64,000 bases of DNA, taken from NCBI GenBank assembly GCA_963778525.1, contig CAVZUJ010000002.1, positions 1 to 64,000 of the forward strand. The letters are read 5' to 3'. This stretch comes from Schlegelella_A sp963778525. GTDB lineage: Bacteria; Pseudomonadota; Gammaproteobacteria; Burkholderiales; Burkholderiaceae_C. The notes beneath the pieces were generated by a model. That model was not told the origin of the DNA and did not search any database. It worked only from the letters and a program-made list of their open reading frames with translations. This document shows, in pieces, positions 52,474-60,778 of the stretch (within the stretch, counting starts at the first letter, position 1; every line of letters begins with the position of its first letter). Both the position numbers and the translations under genes were made by a program.

Positions 52474-53232
52474 ATGGCCGAGTCCTTGTTTTCCGCGCCG
52501 GTCACGGCTCCGCAGGATGCGCCGGCGGCCTTGCGCGAGTCGGGCCACGCGGTGCTCGATCCGCAAGGCTTCGCGAGGCTCGCCTCGACCACGCTGGCCG
52601 AGCTCGAGCCGCTGCGCGACTCGTGGAACGACCTGCCGCCCGACAACTACCTGCGCGACGGCGGCCACTATCGACGCCGCCGCCATTCGTGTTTCGTCGC
52701 GCGCGGCAGCCACCTCGAACCGGTGCCGGACCGGGCCCACTGGCAGCCGCTCGAATACAACGCGCTGCACGGCGGCATCGAGCGCTGGTTCGAGCCGATA
52801 GCGCCGGCGCTGCGGGAGAGCGCGCCGTGGCGAAGGATGCTGCTCGCGATGGCCGATCTGGCTTCGTCGCTGCGCGGCACGCAGCCGTGGTTCATCGAGG
52901 CGCACCAGTTCCGGATCGACACCGAAGGCGGCATCGGCCGACCGACGCCCGAGGGTGCGCACCGCGACGGCGTCGACCTCGTCGCCGTCGTCCTCGTCGA
53001 CCGCTTTGCCATCAAGGGCGGCGAGACGCGCGTCTTCGCCGCCGAAGGCCCGAACGGCCTGCGCTTCACGATGCAGGCGCCGTGGACCTGCCTCCTGATC
53101 GACGATGCGCGCGTCATCCACGAGAGCACGCCGATTCAGCCGCTCGACGCCGACGGGCACCGCGACACGCTGGTGCTCACCCTGCGCGCAGGCGCCTTCC
53201 AGGGGCCGACCGGCGTGGCGCCGCCGCCTTGA
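52474..53232 (+). CDS. 2-oxoglutarate-Fe(II) dioxygenase family protein (BsmA-like, 252 aa)
   Basis: Contains an iron-binding facial triad pattern: His and Asp in GAHRDGVDLVAVVLVDR and a distal histidine in DDARVIHESTPIQPLD, then HRDTLVLTLRAGAF carrying the arginine for oxoglutarate. This is the small 2OG-Fe dioxygenase family that includes BsmA and some free-amino-acid hydroxylases. It lies directly behind the core-MetE gene and they probably form one transcript; hydroxylation of an amino acid (possibly a methionine-related one) is a guess from context. Confidence 0.83.
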   Translation: MAESLFSAPVTAPQDAPAALRESGHAVLDPQGFARLASTTLAELEPLRDSWNDLPPDNYLRDGGHYRRRRHSCFVARGSHLEPVPDRAHWQPLEYNALHGGIERWFEPIAPALRESAPWRRMLLAMADLASSLRGTQPWFIEAHQFRIDTEGGIGRPTPEGAHRDGVDLVAVVLVDRFAIKGGETRVFAAEGPNGLRFTMQAPWTCLLIDDARVIHESTPIQPLDADGHRDTLVLTLRAGAFQGPTGVAPPP

Positions 53233-53262
53233 GCGCGGCCACGAACGACGGACAATTGCCGC

Positions 53263-54996
53263 ATGCACAGAAGAGACTTCGCCGCGCACGACCGCCTCCT
53301 GATGCTGTCGATGTTCGCGCTCGTGATCGGCGGCCTGAGCACGCTCGCCGCCTGGGCGCTGCTCGCCGTGATCCGCCTCTTCACGAACATCTTCTTCTTC
53401 CAGACCTTGTCCTGGCAGCACGTCTCGCCGGCGACGCATCGCCTGGGTGCCTGGGTCATCGTCCTGCCGGTGATCGGCGGCCTCGTCGTCGGCCTGATGG
53501 CGCGCTTCGGCAGCGAGAAGATCCGCGGTCACGGCATTCCCGAAGCGCTCGAGGCGATCCTCTTCGGCAAGAGCCGGATGTCGGCCAAGGTGGCGGTGCT
53601 CAAGCCCTTGTCGTCGGGCATCGTCATCGGCAGCGGCGGGCCGTTCGGCGCCGAAGGCCCGGTCATCATGACCGGCGGCGCGATGGCCTCGCTGCTGGCG
53701 CAGGCCTTCCATCTCACGTCGATGGAAAGAAAGGCGCTTCTCGTTGCCGGTTCCTGCGCCGGCATGACGGCTGTCTTCGGCACGCCGCTCGCGGCGATGC
53801 TGCTTGCCGTCGAGCTGCTTCTTTTCGAGCTGCGCCCGCGCAGCCTGCTGCCGGTCGCCCTGGCCTGCGCGGTGGCGGGATTCCTGCGTCCGCTCTGGGC
53901 CGATGCGGCGCCGCTCTTCCCGCTCGAGACGGCACCGCCGACGGTCATCGCCTGCCTGTCATGCATCGTCGCCGGCCTGGCCGCCGGCCTGCTTTCGGCG
54001 GCCTTGACCGGGGCCCTCTACCGCATCGAGGACGCCTTCGGCCGCCTGCCCATCCACTGGATGTGGTGGCCGGCGCTCGGTGGCATCGTGGTCGGCATCG
54101 GCGGCTACTACGAACCGCGCGCCTTCGGCGTCGGCTACGACGTCATCGGCGACTTGCTGCAGCAGCGCCTGGCCCTCGGCATCGTGGCCGGTCTGCTGGC
54201 GGCGAAGGTCGTGATGTGGTCGGTGGCGCTCGGCTCGGGCACTTCGGGCGGCGTGCTCGCGCCGCTCCTGATGATCGGCGCCGGCCTGGGCAGCGTCATC
54301 GGCCCGTGGCTGCCGGGCGGCTCGCCGCAACTCTGGGCCCTGGTCTGCATGGCCGCGGTCCTGGGCGGCACCATGCGAGCGCCGCTGACCGCGGTGGTCT
54401 TCGCCTTCGGCCTCACCCATGACGCCAACGCCTTCCTGCCGACCATCCTGGCCTGCGCCGTCGCCTACGGCTTCACCGTCATCGTCATGCCGCGTTCGAT
54501 CCTCACCGAGAAGATCGCCCGCCGCGGCCATCACGTCTACCGCGAATACGGCGTCGACCCGCTCGAGCGCCATTTCGTCGGCGATGTGATGACACGTGGG
54601 GCCGTCGTGATCGACGGCAAGCTGCCGGCTGCGGCAGCGCTGGAACAGTATTTCGGCGCGGGACAACTGCATCGCGCCTATCCGGTCGTCGTCGACGGGC
54701 GCTGGCGGGGTCTCGTCGATCGTGCCTTCCTGCAAGGGCTGGATGCGCAGGCCATGGCCGCGCCCCTGGCCGAATCGATGACCGACGAGCAGGACGATGT
54801 CTTCGCGCTGTCCACCGAGACGTGCCGCGCGGTCGCGGCGCGGATGGCCGCGCTCGGCATCGAGCGCCTCGCCGTCGTCGACCCGGCCGATGCCCAGCGT
54901 TTGATCGGCGTCGTCAGCCGCAGCGATCTCCTCAAGCCGTCGCGCCAGCTTCACGAAGACGAGTTCCGGCGCGAGCGGCTCCTCCGCACGCCATGA
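53263..54996 (+). CDS. ClC-type chloride channel/antiporter with C-terminal CBS domains
   Basis: About 577 residues. The first 420 form the ClC membrane domain; selectivity segments are IRGHGIPEALEAILFG, SGGPFGAEGPVIMTGGAMAS (with the gating glutamate), and GTSGGVLAPLLMIGAGLGS. In the first, the chloride-coordinating serine of G-S-G-I-P is histidine. The last 140 residues are a CBS pair (VGDVMTRGAVVIDGKLPAAA and IERLAVVDPADAQRLIGVVS) that may bind adenine nucleotides. Frame intact; followed by a hairpin shared with the convergent esterase gene. Confidence 0.93.
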   Translation: MHRRDFAAHDRLLMLSMFALVIGGLSTLAAWALLAVIRLFTNIFFFQTLSWQHVSPATHRLGAWVIVLPVIGGLVVGLMARFGSEKIRGHGIPEALEAILFGKSRMSAKVAVLKPLSSGIVIGSGGPFGAEGPVIMTGGAMASLLAQAFHLTSMERKALLVAGSCAGMTAVFGTPLAAMLLAVELLLFELRPRSLLPVALACAVAGFLRPLWADAAPLFPLETAPPTVIACLSCIVAGLAAGLLSAALTGALYRIEDAFGRLPIHWMWWPALGGIVVGIGGYYEPRAFGVGYDVIGDLLQQRLALGIVAGLLAAKVVMWSVALGSGTSGGVLAPLLMIGAGLGSVIGPWLPGGSPQLWALVCMAAVLGGTMRAPLTAVVFAFGLTHDANAFLPTILACAVAYGFTVIVMPRSILTEKIARRGHHVYREYGVDPLERHFVGDVMTRGAVVIDGKLPAAAALEQYFGAGQLHRAYPVVVDGRWRGLVDRAFLQGLDAQAMAAPLAESMTDEQDDVFALSTETCRAVAARMAALGIERLAVVDPADAQRLIGVVSRSDLLKPSRQLHEDEFRRERLLRTP

Positions 54997-55001
54997 AAAA
55001 A

Positions 55002-55021
55002 GGGCCCGCTTGCGCGGGCCC
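55002..55021 (-). terminator. intrinsic terminator of the DUF6351 esterase gene
   Basis: GGGCCCGC at 55002-55009 pairs with GCGGGCCC at 55014-55021 around a 4-nt loop. Read on the minus strand, a run of six T follows the stem, 20 bp after the esterase stop codon. It may also halt transcripts of the ClC gene coming from the other side. Confidence 0.88.
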
Positions 55022-55040
55022 GGGATCGGTGTCCGCTCGC

Positions 55041-57470
55041 TCAGATCGGCGTCGAGACCGGCGCCGGCGGCAACGGCACGCCCCCGGCTCCGGCCGCATA
55101 GGTCTGCGGCGAGACGGGCGCTTGCTGGCCGACGCCAGGCAGCGTCCAGTCGCAGACGCCACCCGGGAAGACTGCCTGCAAGCGAGCCTGCTGGCCAGCC
55201 GTGAACACGATGCCGCTGTAGTCGTTGAAGCTCAGCGGCTTGAGCTGGCACTTCAGGATGTTCTCGGTGCGCGCGCCGCCGGCTACCTGGTGGGGCGACT
55301 TGTGCGGCACCAGCTTGGCGTCGGCATCGCAAGTGGCCTGGTCGGTCACCGGGGTGAGGAAGCCGGTGTCGATGGTGAGATAGCAGAAGTCGAATGCCGT
55401 CGCCGGCTTGGCGGCAATCACGTCGGCCGGGGTGTGCTCGGCGTTGAGGAAGCTCTTCGGCGTGGCGACGAGCGCGCTGAGCCAGGTGTCCATCGTGAGG
55501 AAGGACTGCTTGGCCAGTGCCGCCGGCGCGGTCAGGCCGGTGCCGAAGCGCCACATCACCTGATTGGCGTGGCCGCCGCCGTCCTGGTCGAGGCGATCGC
55601 GCTCGGCGAAGCTGCGCCAGATGTAGTGGATGCCGACCGCGCCGCCGCTGAGCGGGCTCTCGTCGAAGCCGCGCAGGTCGATGATCGGCAGCTTAGCGAG
55701 TTGCGCGCCGCTCGAGACCAGGCCGCTCTTGTAGGCGATCGGCAAGGCCGCCGCATCGGCGACCGAGCGCGCGGCCGTGAGGTTCGAGTCGGCATCGCTG
55801 CCGCCGATCCCTTCGTTCAGGGTCACGAACTCCTCCTGGTTGATCGCGCCCGACAGCAAGGCGTTGAGGCCGTACTGCACGCCGACGTTGTCGTTCGTCG
55901 CCAGGGCTCGCGTCGACCCGGGTGCGATGCCGGCGGTCGTACCCCATACGCCGACCGCCAGATCGGGATCGCCGCAGCGCGTGCCGGTCGGGTTGGTGAC
56001 CGGGTCGTAGACCTGGCTGGCCGGCAGCTTGCAGTTGTTGGTCACGCCCGCCGGTGTCGGCACGAGGCGTCCGGTCGCGTCTGCCACGACCATGGCCAGG
56101 TAGTTGCCCGGCTTGTTGTTGAAGCCGAACGAGTTGTTCCAGGCGTGGCAGCTGGTCTGGTCGATATGGCCGTTGATTGCGGTCTTCTTGGCGTCGATCT
56201 GCGCTTGCGTCTGCGCTTCCGTCGTCATCAGTGTCTGCCACGCCGTGCCGGCGTAGAAGTTGACGAGTTGCACGCAGTCGGAGACCTCGATGGCAGTGGT
56301 GATCGAATCGGAGTAATCGCACTGCACCTGGATGCCGTCGATCAGGCCCGGGTAGGTTGACGAGATCGTGTTCTGTCCGATCGAGCCGCCCGAGCAGCCG
56401 TTGCCCATCGTGTACTTGATCTCGCCGTAGTTCTCGGTGATGTGCTCCTTCATCATCATCACGGTCTCGCCGGCGAGGATGCGACTCGAGTTGTAGAGCG
56501 AGTCGGTCAGGCTGTTGTCGACGACCATGAAGCCGCGCGAGAGCGCGTTGTCGTCGGCCCAGACCTGCTCGGTACGGAACTGCAGGCGCGGCTGGCCGGT
56601 GCTGGCGCCGAACGAGTACACGACCTTGCCGGTCCATTGCGCCTGCGGCGCGTTCGCGGTCCACGCCGCGGTCGGATCGACCAGCACGGCGATGTCGTAG
56701 ATGCCGCGGTTGATGGTGCCGCGCTCGATCTGCACGATGTAGGGCACCGGCGGCGTCGTCAGCGACATCGCGACCGAGGCCAGGGGCGTCGTGCCCGGCA
56801 CGTACGGCTGCAGGCAGGACGCGGCCGGCGTCGTCGGCGCCGGGTTGGCGATGGTGGGCGACGGATCGGGCAGCACGAACGAGCAGCCACCGTCGCCGCG
56901 CGTCACGGTCACCGGAGTGAGCGTGCGATAGAAATAGTGCTTTTCCGTGGCGATCGTGCACTGCACGTCGGTGGCCGCGGTCGACAGGCCGCTGGCGTTC
57001 GTGGCCGGGGTCGTCGAGGTCGCGGCAGTAGGCACCGGCGTCGCGCAGATCCAGGGCGAAGGCTGCACGCTCAGCAGCACCGGGCCGCTGGGCAGATGAT
57101 TGGTCACCGTCAGCGATGCGCCGGCGAACGACCTGTCGCTCGCCGTCGCTGTCACGGTGTTGGCGCCGACGGCGAGGCCACTGACGAGGCCGACCGTGCG
57201 GCCATCGGCACGCGTGGTGAAGGCGTTGGTCACGTCGGTCGTGCCGACGCTGACCTTGAGCATCGCCGCCGAAGCCCCCGCGGGCAGCTTCACCTCCATC
57301 AAGGCATCGCCGCCGGTGACCATGTCGGCGCGGGTCGAGAGCACCTGCAGCGTGGTTCCGGCGAGCGGGGGCGGCGGCGATGAGTTGTCGCCGCTGCCGC
57401 CGCATGAGATGAGGGCGACGGAAAACGCCGCGGTCGCGGCTGCTGCCGCAAGCATTCGATGAATCGTCAT
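55041..57470 (-). CDS. DUF6351 family lipoprotein, esterase-like (809 aa)
   Basis: Begins MTIHRMLAAAAATAAFSVAL with a lipobox ALISC, so it is lipid-anchored after export. A short Ig-like or Big domain (residues about 40-125) precedes a large catalytic-looking region with an elbow G-N-G-C-S-G-G-S, in the style of tannase and depolymerase-type alpha/beta hydrolases. Several cysteine pairs (SPWICATP, DVQCTIATEK, GGCSFVLPD) point to disulfides outside the cell. The ATG follows AGGAGA. Substrate unknown; polyhydroxyalkanoate, lipid or plant ester are possible. An AT-rich palindrome lies upstream. Confidence 0.82.
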   Translation of the reverse strand: MTIHRMLAAAAATAAFSVALISCGGSGDNSSPPPPLAGTTLQVLSTRADMVTGGDALMEVKLPAGASAAMLKVSVGTTDVTNAFTTRADGRTVGLVSGLAVGANTVTATASDRSFAGASLTVTNHLPSGPVLLSVQPSPWICATPVPTAATSTTPATNASGLSTAATDVQCTIATEKHYFYRTLTPVTVTRGDGGCSFVLPDPSPTIANPAPTTPAASCLQPYVPGTTPLASVAMSLTTPPVPYIVQIERGTINRGIYDIAVLVDPTAAWTANAPQAQWTGKVVYSFGASTGQPRLQFRTEQVWADDNALSRGFMVVDNSLTDSLYNSSRILAGETVMMMKEHITENYGEIKYTMGNGCSGGSIGQNTISSTYPGLIDGIQVQCDYSDSITTAIEVSDCVQLVNFYAGTAWQTLMTTEAQTQAQIDAKKTAINGHIDQTSCHAWNNSFGFNNKPGNYLAMVVADATGRLVPTPAGVTNNCKLPASQVYDPVTNPTGTRCGDPDLAVGVWGTTAGIAPGSTRALATNDNVGVQYGLNALLSGAINQEEFVTLNEGIGGSDADSNLTAARSVADAAALPIAYKSGLVSSGAQLAKLPIIDLRGFDESPLSGGAVGIHYIWRSFAERDRLDQDGGGHANQVMWRFGTGLTAPAALAKQSFLTMDTWLSALVATPKSFLNAEHTPADVIAAKPATAFDFCYLTIDTGFLTPVTDQATCDADAKLVPHKSPHQVAGGARTENILKCQLKPLSFNDYSGIVFTAGQQARLQAVFPGGVCDWTLPGVGQQAPVSPQTYAAGAGGVPLPPAPVSTPI

Positions 57471-57567
57471 GGGCCTGTCTCCTGTTTGCGACCTCGGGCC
57501 CGAGCACGTGCCGGCAGGTCGTTGCGAGTGCTTTCCGACGTGGTGCAGCTCGTCTGGTATCGATTCA

Positions 57568-57612
57568 TCCTAGGACATACCCAATATTTGAAAAGTTAAG
57601 GTATTCCCTAGA
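57568..57612. promoter_or_regulatory. AT-rich imperfect inverted repeat upstream of the DUF6351 gene
   Basis: TCCTAGGACATACC (57568-57581) and GGTATTCCCTAGA (57600-57612) are near inverted copies separated by an AT-rich stretch (CAATATTTGAAAAGTTAA). It is about 100 bp upstream of the esterase start at 57470 and about 90 bp from the end of the tandem TetR gene. Its base composition differs sharply from its surroundings, as expected for a promoter/operator. The rest of the 57471-57701 gap shows nothing clear. Confidence 0.45.
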
Positions 57613-57701
57613 CGGCGCTTTACATACTCTGCGTGTGGACATTGGCGACGCGCAGACCTCGTCTTGGCAAGCGGCGAGCCTGCTACGACATTCGATGTCT
57701 T

Positions 57702-58961
57702 CTAAAAGCGCGAGTCGTCGGGCGCCGCAGGACTCAGCAGGCCGCGCAGGAGGGGCGGCGCATAGAGGCGCACGGCCTCGCCCGGCGCCAGGCCCGGAAT
57801 CCAGCGTCGCGCTTCGGCGGTGGCGTTGATGCCGGCGACGACGAAGTGCGCTGCAACGCCCGGATCGAGCGGGCGGATCGACCCGTCGATGGTGCCGTCG
57901 ACGACGGCGTAGGCAATCCGCTCGGTGAGCTGGTTCAGGGTCTGGCGCACCTCGTTGCGATGCGCCGAGTCGGGCATCGCGCTGGTCGCGGCGGCGCGCA
58001 GCAGCGGGCCTTCGGGCGCGAGCTGGAAGCGGATCAGCGCGCAGACCGCGGCGCGCAGCCTGTCGCCGCCCTGGCCGCCAGCCGACTCGGCAAGATCGAG
58101 CGTTCGCCGGATGACCGAGAAGGTGCGCTCGAAGCAGGCCTCGATGAGATCGTCCTTGTTGTCGTGGTGGTGATAGAAAGCGCCCTTCGTCAGATTGAGC
58201 AAGGCCGAGATCTTCGCGATCGAAGCGCCTTGATAGCCTTGCTCATTGACGAGCCGCGTCGCTGCGCGCAGGAAGGCCTCGACCGTGCCGCCGGCATCGT
58301 CGACGAGGCGCCACTCATGCTCGCCGACGCTCGCCGGCCACGGCGCGTCGCTGCAGCAGATGCCGCGCAGCACGATGTCGGCCAGGCGCTCGGCGACGCG
58401 CTTGTACTGGGTCGCTTCATTGCGCCAGATCCAGACCCTAAGCCAGTGCGCCACCGACAGCAGCAGATGGGCCCGCGCCGTCAGCTCGTTGCGCGAGAAG
58501 CCTTCCGTCTGCGGCCCGCGCAGCAGGCGGCGCACCCTGCGAAACAGCGCGGTGTAGGCCGCATAGACCTCGCCCAGGTGCGGCTCGGGCAAGGCATGCA
58601 GCTCGTTGAAAAGAATCATCGGTGCCTGCACGCCGCTTTCCATCTCGGCGAGCATCTCGGCGTGGCCCATCAGGAAGCGCCGCACGCGTCCTTCGACCGT
58701 GGCCTCGGCTGCCGCGTCGGCGGCGATGCGGTCGAAGACGGCCGTCGCGCGCAGGAAGCACGCCGCCGCGAGGACTTCCTTCTTGCGGTAGTAGTAGGTG
58801 ACGCTGTTCGGCACGAGGCCGACCTTGCCGGCGATGTCGCCGAAGGTCGCGCCCTTGACGCCGCGCTCGTTGAACAGCGAAGCCGCTGCATTGAGCACGA
58901 GCTCGCGCTTCGCTTCGAAGCGCGGTGTCTGCACCACCGGCGCAGGCGAACGACGCGCCAT
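57702..58961 (-). CDS. tandem TetR regulator: two TetR units in one chain (419 aa)
   Basis: The first helix-turn-helix is at residues about 20-65 (LVLNAAASLFNERGVKGATF, GDIAGKVGLVPNSVTYYY) and a second complete one at about 230-275 (FLRAATRLVNEQGYQGASIA, KISALLNLTKGAFYHHHDNK). Each is followed by its own helical ligand-binding half, so the monomer looks like a covalent TetR dimer. Such a protein could bind an asymmetric operator. The frame is unbroken across the join, so this is not an artefact of frame error. It starts 18 bp after the PheC-like gene and shares its strand. Ligand unknown; the neighbouring esterase may be a target. Confidence 0.87.
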   Translation of the reverse strand: MARRSPAPVVQTPRFEAKRELVLNAAASLFNERGVKGATFGDIAGKVGLVPNSVTYYYRKKEVLAAACFLRATAVFDRIAADAAAEATVEGRVRRFLMGHAEMLAEMESGVQAPMILFNELHALPEPHLGEVYAAYTALFRRVRRLLRGPQTEGFSRNELTARAHLLLSVAHWLRVWIWRNEATQYKRVAERLADIVLRGICCSDAPWPASVGEHEWRLVDDAGGTVEAFLRAATRLVNEQGYQGASIAKISALLNLTKGAFYHHHDNKDDLIEACFERTFSVIRRTLDLAESAGGQGGDRLRAAVCALIRFQLAPEGPLLRAAATSAMPDSAHRNEVRQTLNQLTERIAYAVVDGTIDGSIRPLDPGVAAHFVVAGINATAEARRWIPGLAPGEAVRLYAPPLLRGLLSPAAPDDSRF

Positions 58962-58979
58962 GGGCCGCTGCCGGGCCGC

Positions 58980-59753
58980 CTAGCGCAGCCAGTGCGCGCT
59001 GACGCGGTCGTACTCGCCCGTCGACTTGGCCAGGTGCAGCCACTGGTCGATCCAGGCCTTGAAGGCAACGTCGCCGCGCGGCAGCAGCCACGCCATCTCG
59101 CCGTATTGCAGCGGCTTGTCGGGGTTCACTGCGCACAGGCCGGGCCGCAGCTTCTGCTGCACCATCGTCTCGGCCGACTCCGAGATCATGACGTCGGCCC
59201 GACCTTTGAGGATCTCGTCGAAGATGGTGGTGTTGTCGTTGTAGATGACGATCCTGGCGTTCTTGAAGTTGGCGCGCGCGAAGCGTTCGTTGCTGCCGCC
59301 CGGGTTCTCGATCACCGTCACGTTCGGCTTGTCGATGTCGGCAATGGTCTGGAACTTCGCGGCGTTCTCGCAGCGCGCGATCGGTGCCTTGCCGTTGACC
59401 ATGTAGGCGTCGGAGAAGAACGCCGTCTTCTGCCGGTCGAGCGTCACCGAGATGCCGCCGACCGCGACGTCGCACTTCTCGATGAAGTCCTTCATCAGCG
59501 TCGGCCACGCCGACTTGACGAACTCGGCTTGCACGCCGAGCGCTTTCGCGGCCGACTGGACGAGATCGACATCGAGGCCTTCGAAGCTGCCCTCCGCTTT
59601 CTGCAGCGCGAACGGCGTGTAGTCGCCCGGCGTGCAGACGCGCAGCCTGCCGCTCTTTTGCACCGTGTCGAGACGCGACGACGGCAAGTCCTGCGCCGAT
59701 GCGAAAGGAGCGAGAAGCAGGGCGCACACAAAGGCGATGGCTCGGATCAGCAT
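58980..59753 (-). CDS. periplasmic cyclohexadienyl dehydratase-like protein (PheC type, 257 aa)
   Basis: A signal peptide (MLIRAIAFVCALLLAPFASA) precedes a two-lobe substrate-binding fold. The pattern GRLRVCTPGDYTPFALQKAE, SFEGLDVDLVQSAAKALGVQ, CDVAVGGISVTLDRQKTAFF, NPGGSNERFARANFKNARIV and GLCAVNPDKPLQYGEMAWLL follows the periplasmic cyclohexadienyl dehydratase of Pseudomonas closely, an enzyme derived from amino-acid-binding proteins that turns prephenate or arogenate into phenylpyruvate or phenylalanine. I therefore prefer dehydratase over simple amino-acid-binding protein, though no transporter subunits are nearby in either case. Strong AGGAGA site before the ATG. Confidence 0.82.
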   Translation of the reverse strand: MLIRAIAFVCALLLAPFASAQDLPSSRLDTVQKSGRLRVCTPGDYTPFALQKAEGSFEGLDVDLVQSAAKALGVQAEFVKSAWPTLMKDFIEKCDVAVGGISVTLDRQKTAFFSDAYMVNGKAPIARCENAAKFQTIADIDKPNVTVIENPGGSNERFARANFKNARIVIYNDNTTIFDEILKGRADVMISESAETMVQQKLRPGLCAVNPDKPLQYGEMAWLLPRGDVAFKAWIDQWLHLAKSTGEYDRVSAHWLR

Positions 59754-59883
59754 CGAAGTCTCCTGGCTATCAGTGAAGTATGCGGCGAGTCGCGCGTGAT
59801 CCGTTTCGCCCGCGGTTTACGTCTTTGACTTCAGGTGCCGCCCGGTGCACCTGAAACCCCCTCTGCAGCCAAGGAGCGTCCGC

Positions 59884-60729
59884 ATGAAAACCATCTTCGT
59901 TCCGCTTGCCGGCGTCGCCGTGGCGCTTGCCGCCATGGCCAGCGCCAACGCGGCAACTTTCGGCGAGGGAACCTCGTCCGGCATCGACGTCGCGCCTCCC
60001 GGAGACGTCCAGACCTACAGCACGAGCAATGCCGCGGATGTCGCGGCGTTGCATTCGGTCAGCTCGACCACGTCGGCCTACGGATCGAGCTCGCAAGGGT
60101 CGATCGACGGGATGGCCGGCTCGTTCGTCATGCAAGCCTCTACCCAGGTGGTCGACCCGACTCCCCACGGCTGCCTGGGGTGTGTTCCGCTCGTGTCGCA
60201 GACGACCGACAACGGCGGATTCACCGATACGCTGCATCTGACGTCCGCCACCCTGGCCGACGGCACGCCGGTCGATCTGCAGGTGTCGATGGCGTTGACC
60301 CACAGCGACAGCTCATCCGAGCCTTACTCGCTCTACTTGAAGGGCGGGTATCTCTCGTCCTTCATCGTCGGTGCGCTCGGCCTGTCCGACGACGGCGCGG
60401 GACCCGGCCCCGACGTCGATGTCGGCGTGGTGCATACCTTTGTCGGACAAACGATCAACCTGAGCGGGGCCATGCTGCTCGGCACCTATGCCGAATTCCT
60501 GGACCAGGACGCACGGACCATCCAGTGGCAAGCGACGACTCGCTATTTCGTCGACTCGCTGACCGGCGGCGTCTCGATCTCGTCCGATAGCGGCCACGAC
60601 TACGCCACGTCGGCGGTTTCACCGGTTCCAGAGCCGCAGGAGTGGGCGCTGCTCCTGGCCGGCGCGGCAGCCATTTTCTGGAAGGCCAAGCGCAAGGCCG
60701 CGAGCGAAGGACAGCGCAGCGCCTGCTGA
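59884..60729 (+). CDS. PEP-CTERM sorting-domain protein (281 aa)
   Basis: An exported protein with an N-terminal signal peptide (MKTIFVPLAGVAVALAAMAS) and a C-terminal PEP-CTERM tail: VPEPQEWALLLAGAAAIFW followed by the basic KAKRKAA. The tail is the sorting signal recognised by exosortase in bacteria that make exopolysaccharide. The middle is Ser/Thr/Asp-rich and beta-strand-like, with one CLGC pair. Start at 59884 after AAGGAG. No exosortase gene is in the window. Presence of this tag supports a Burkholderiales-type host. Confidence 0.9.
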   Translation: MKTIFVPLAGVAVALAAMASANAATFGEGTSSGIDVAPPGDVQTYSTSNAADVAALHSVSSTTSAYGSSSQGSIDGMAGSFVMQASTQVVDPTPHGCLGCVPLVSQTTDNGGFTDTLHLTSATLADGTPVDLQVSMALTHSDSSSEPYSLYLKGGYLSSFIVGALGLSDDGAGPGPDVDVGVVHTFVGQTINLSGAMLLGTYAEFLDQDARTIQWQATTRYFVDSLTGGVSISSDSGHDYATSAVSPVPEPQEWALLLAGAAAIFWKAKRKAASEGQRSAC

Positions 60730-60778
60730 TCTTCGCGGCCACCGCCCTGTCGCAGGCGCGGCTGTCCAGGCGGCCTCG

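Noticed and set aside
58980..59753. Ordinary amino-acid ABC transporter binding protein
   Set aside because: No permease or ATPase is adjacent, and the residue pattern follows periplasmic cyclohexadienyl dehydratase more closely; the simple binding-protein reading is kept only as an alternative.
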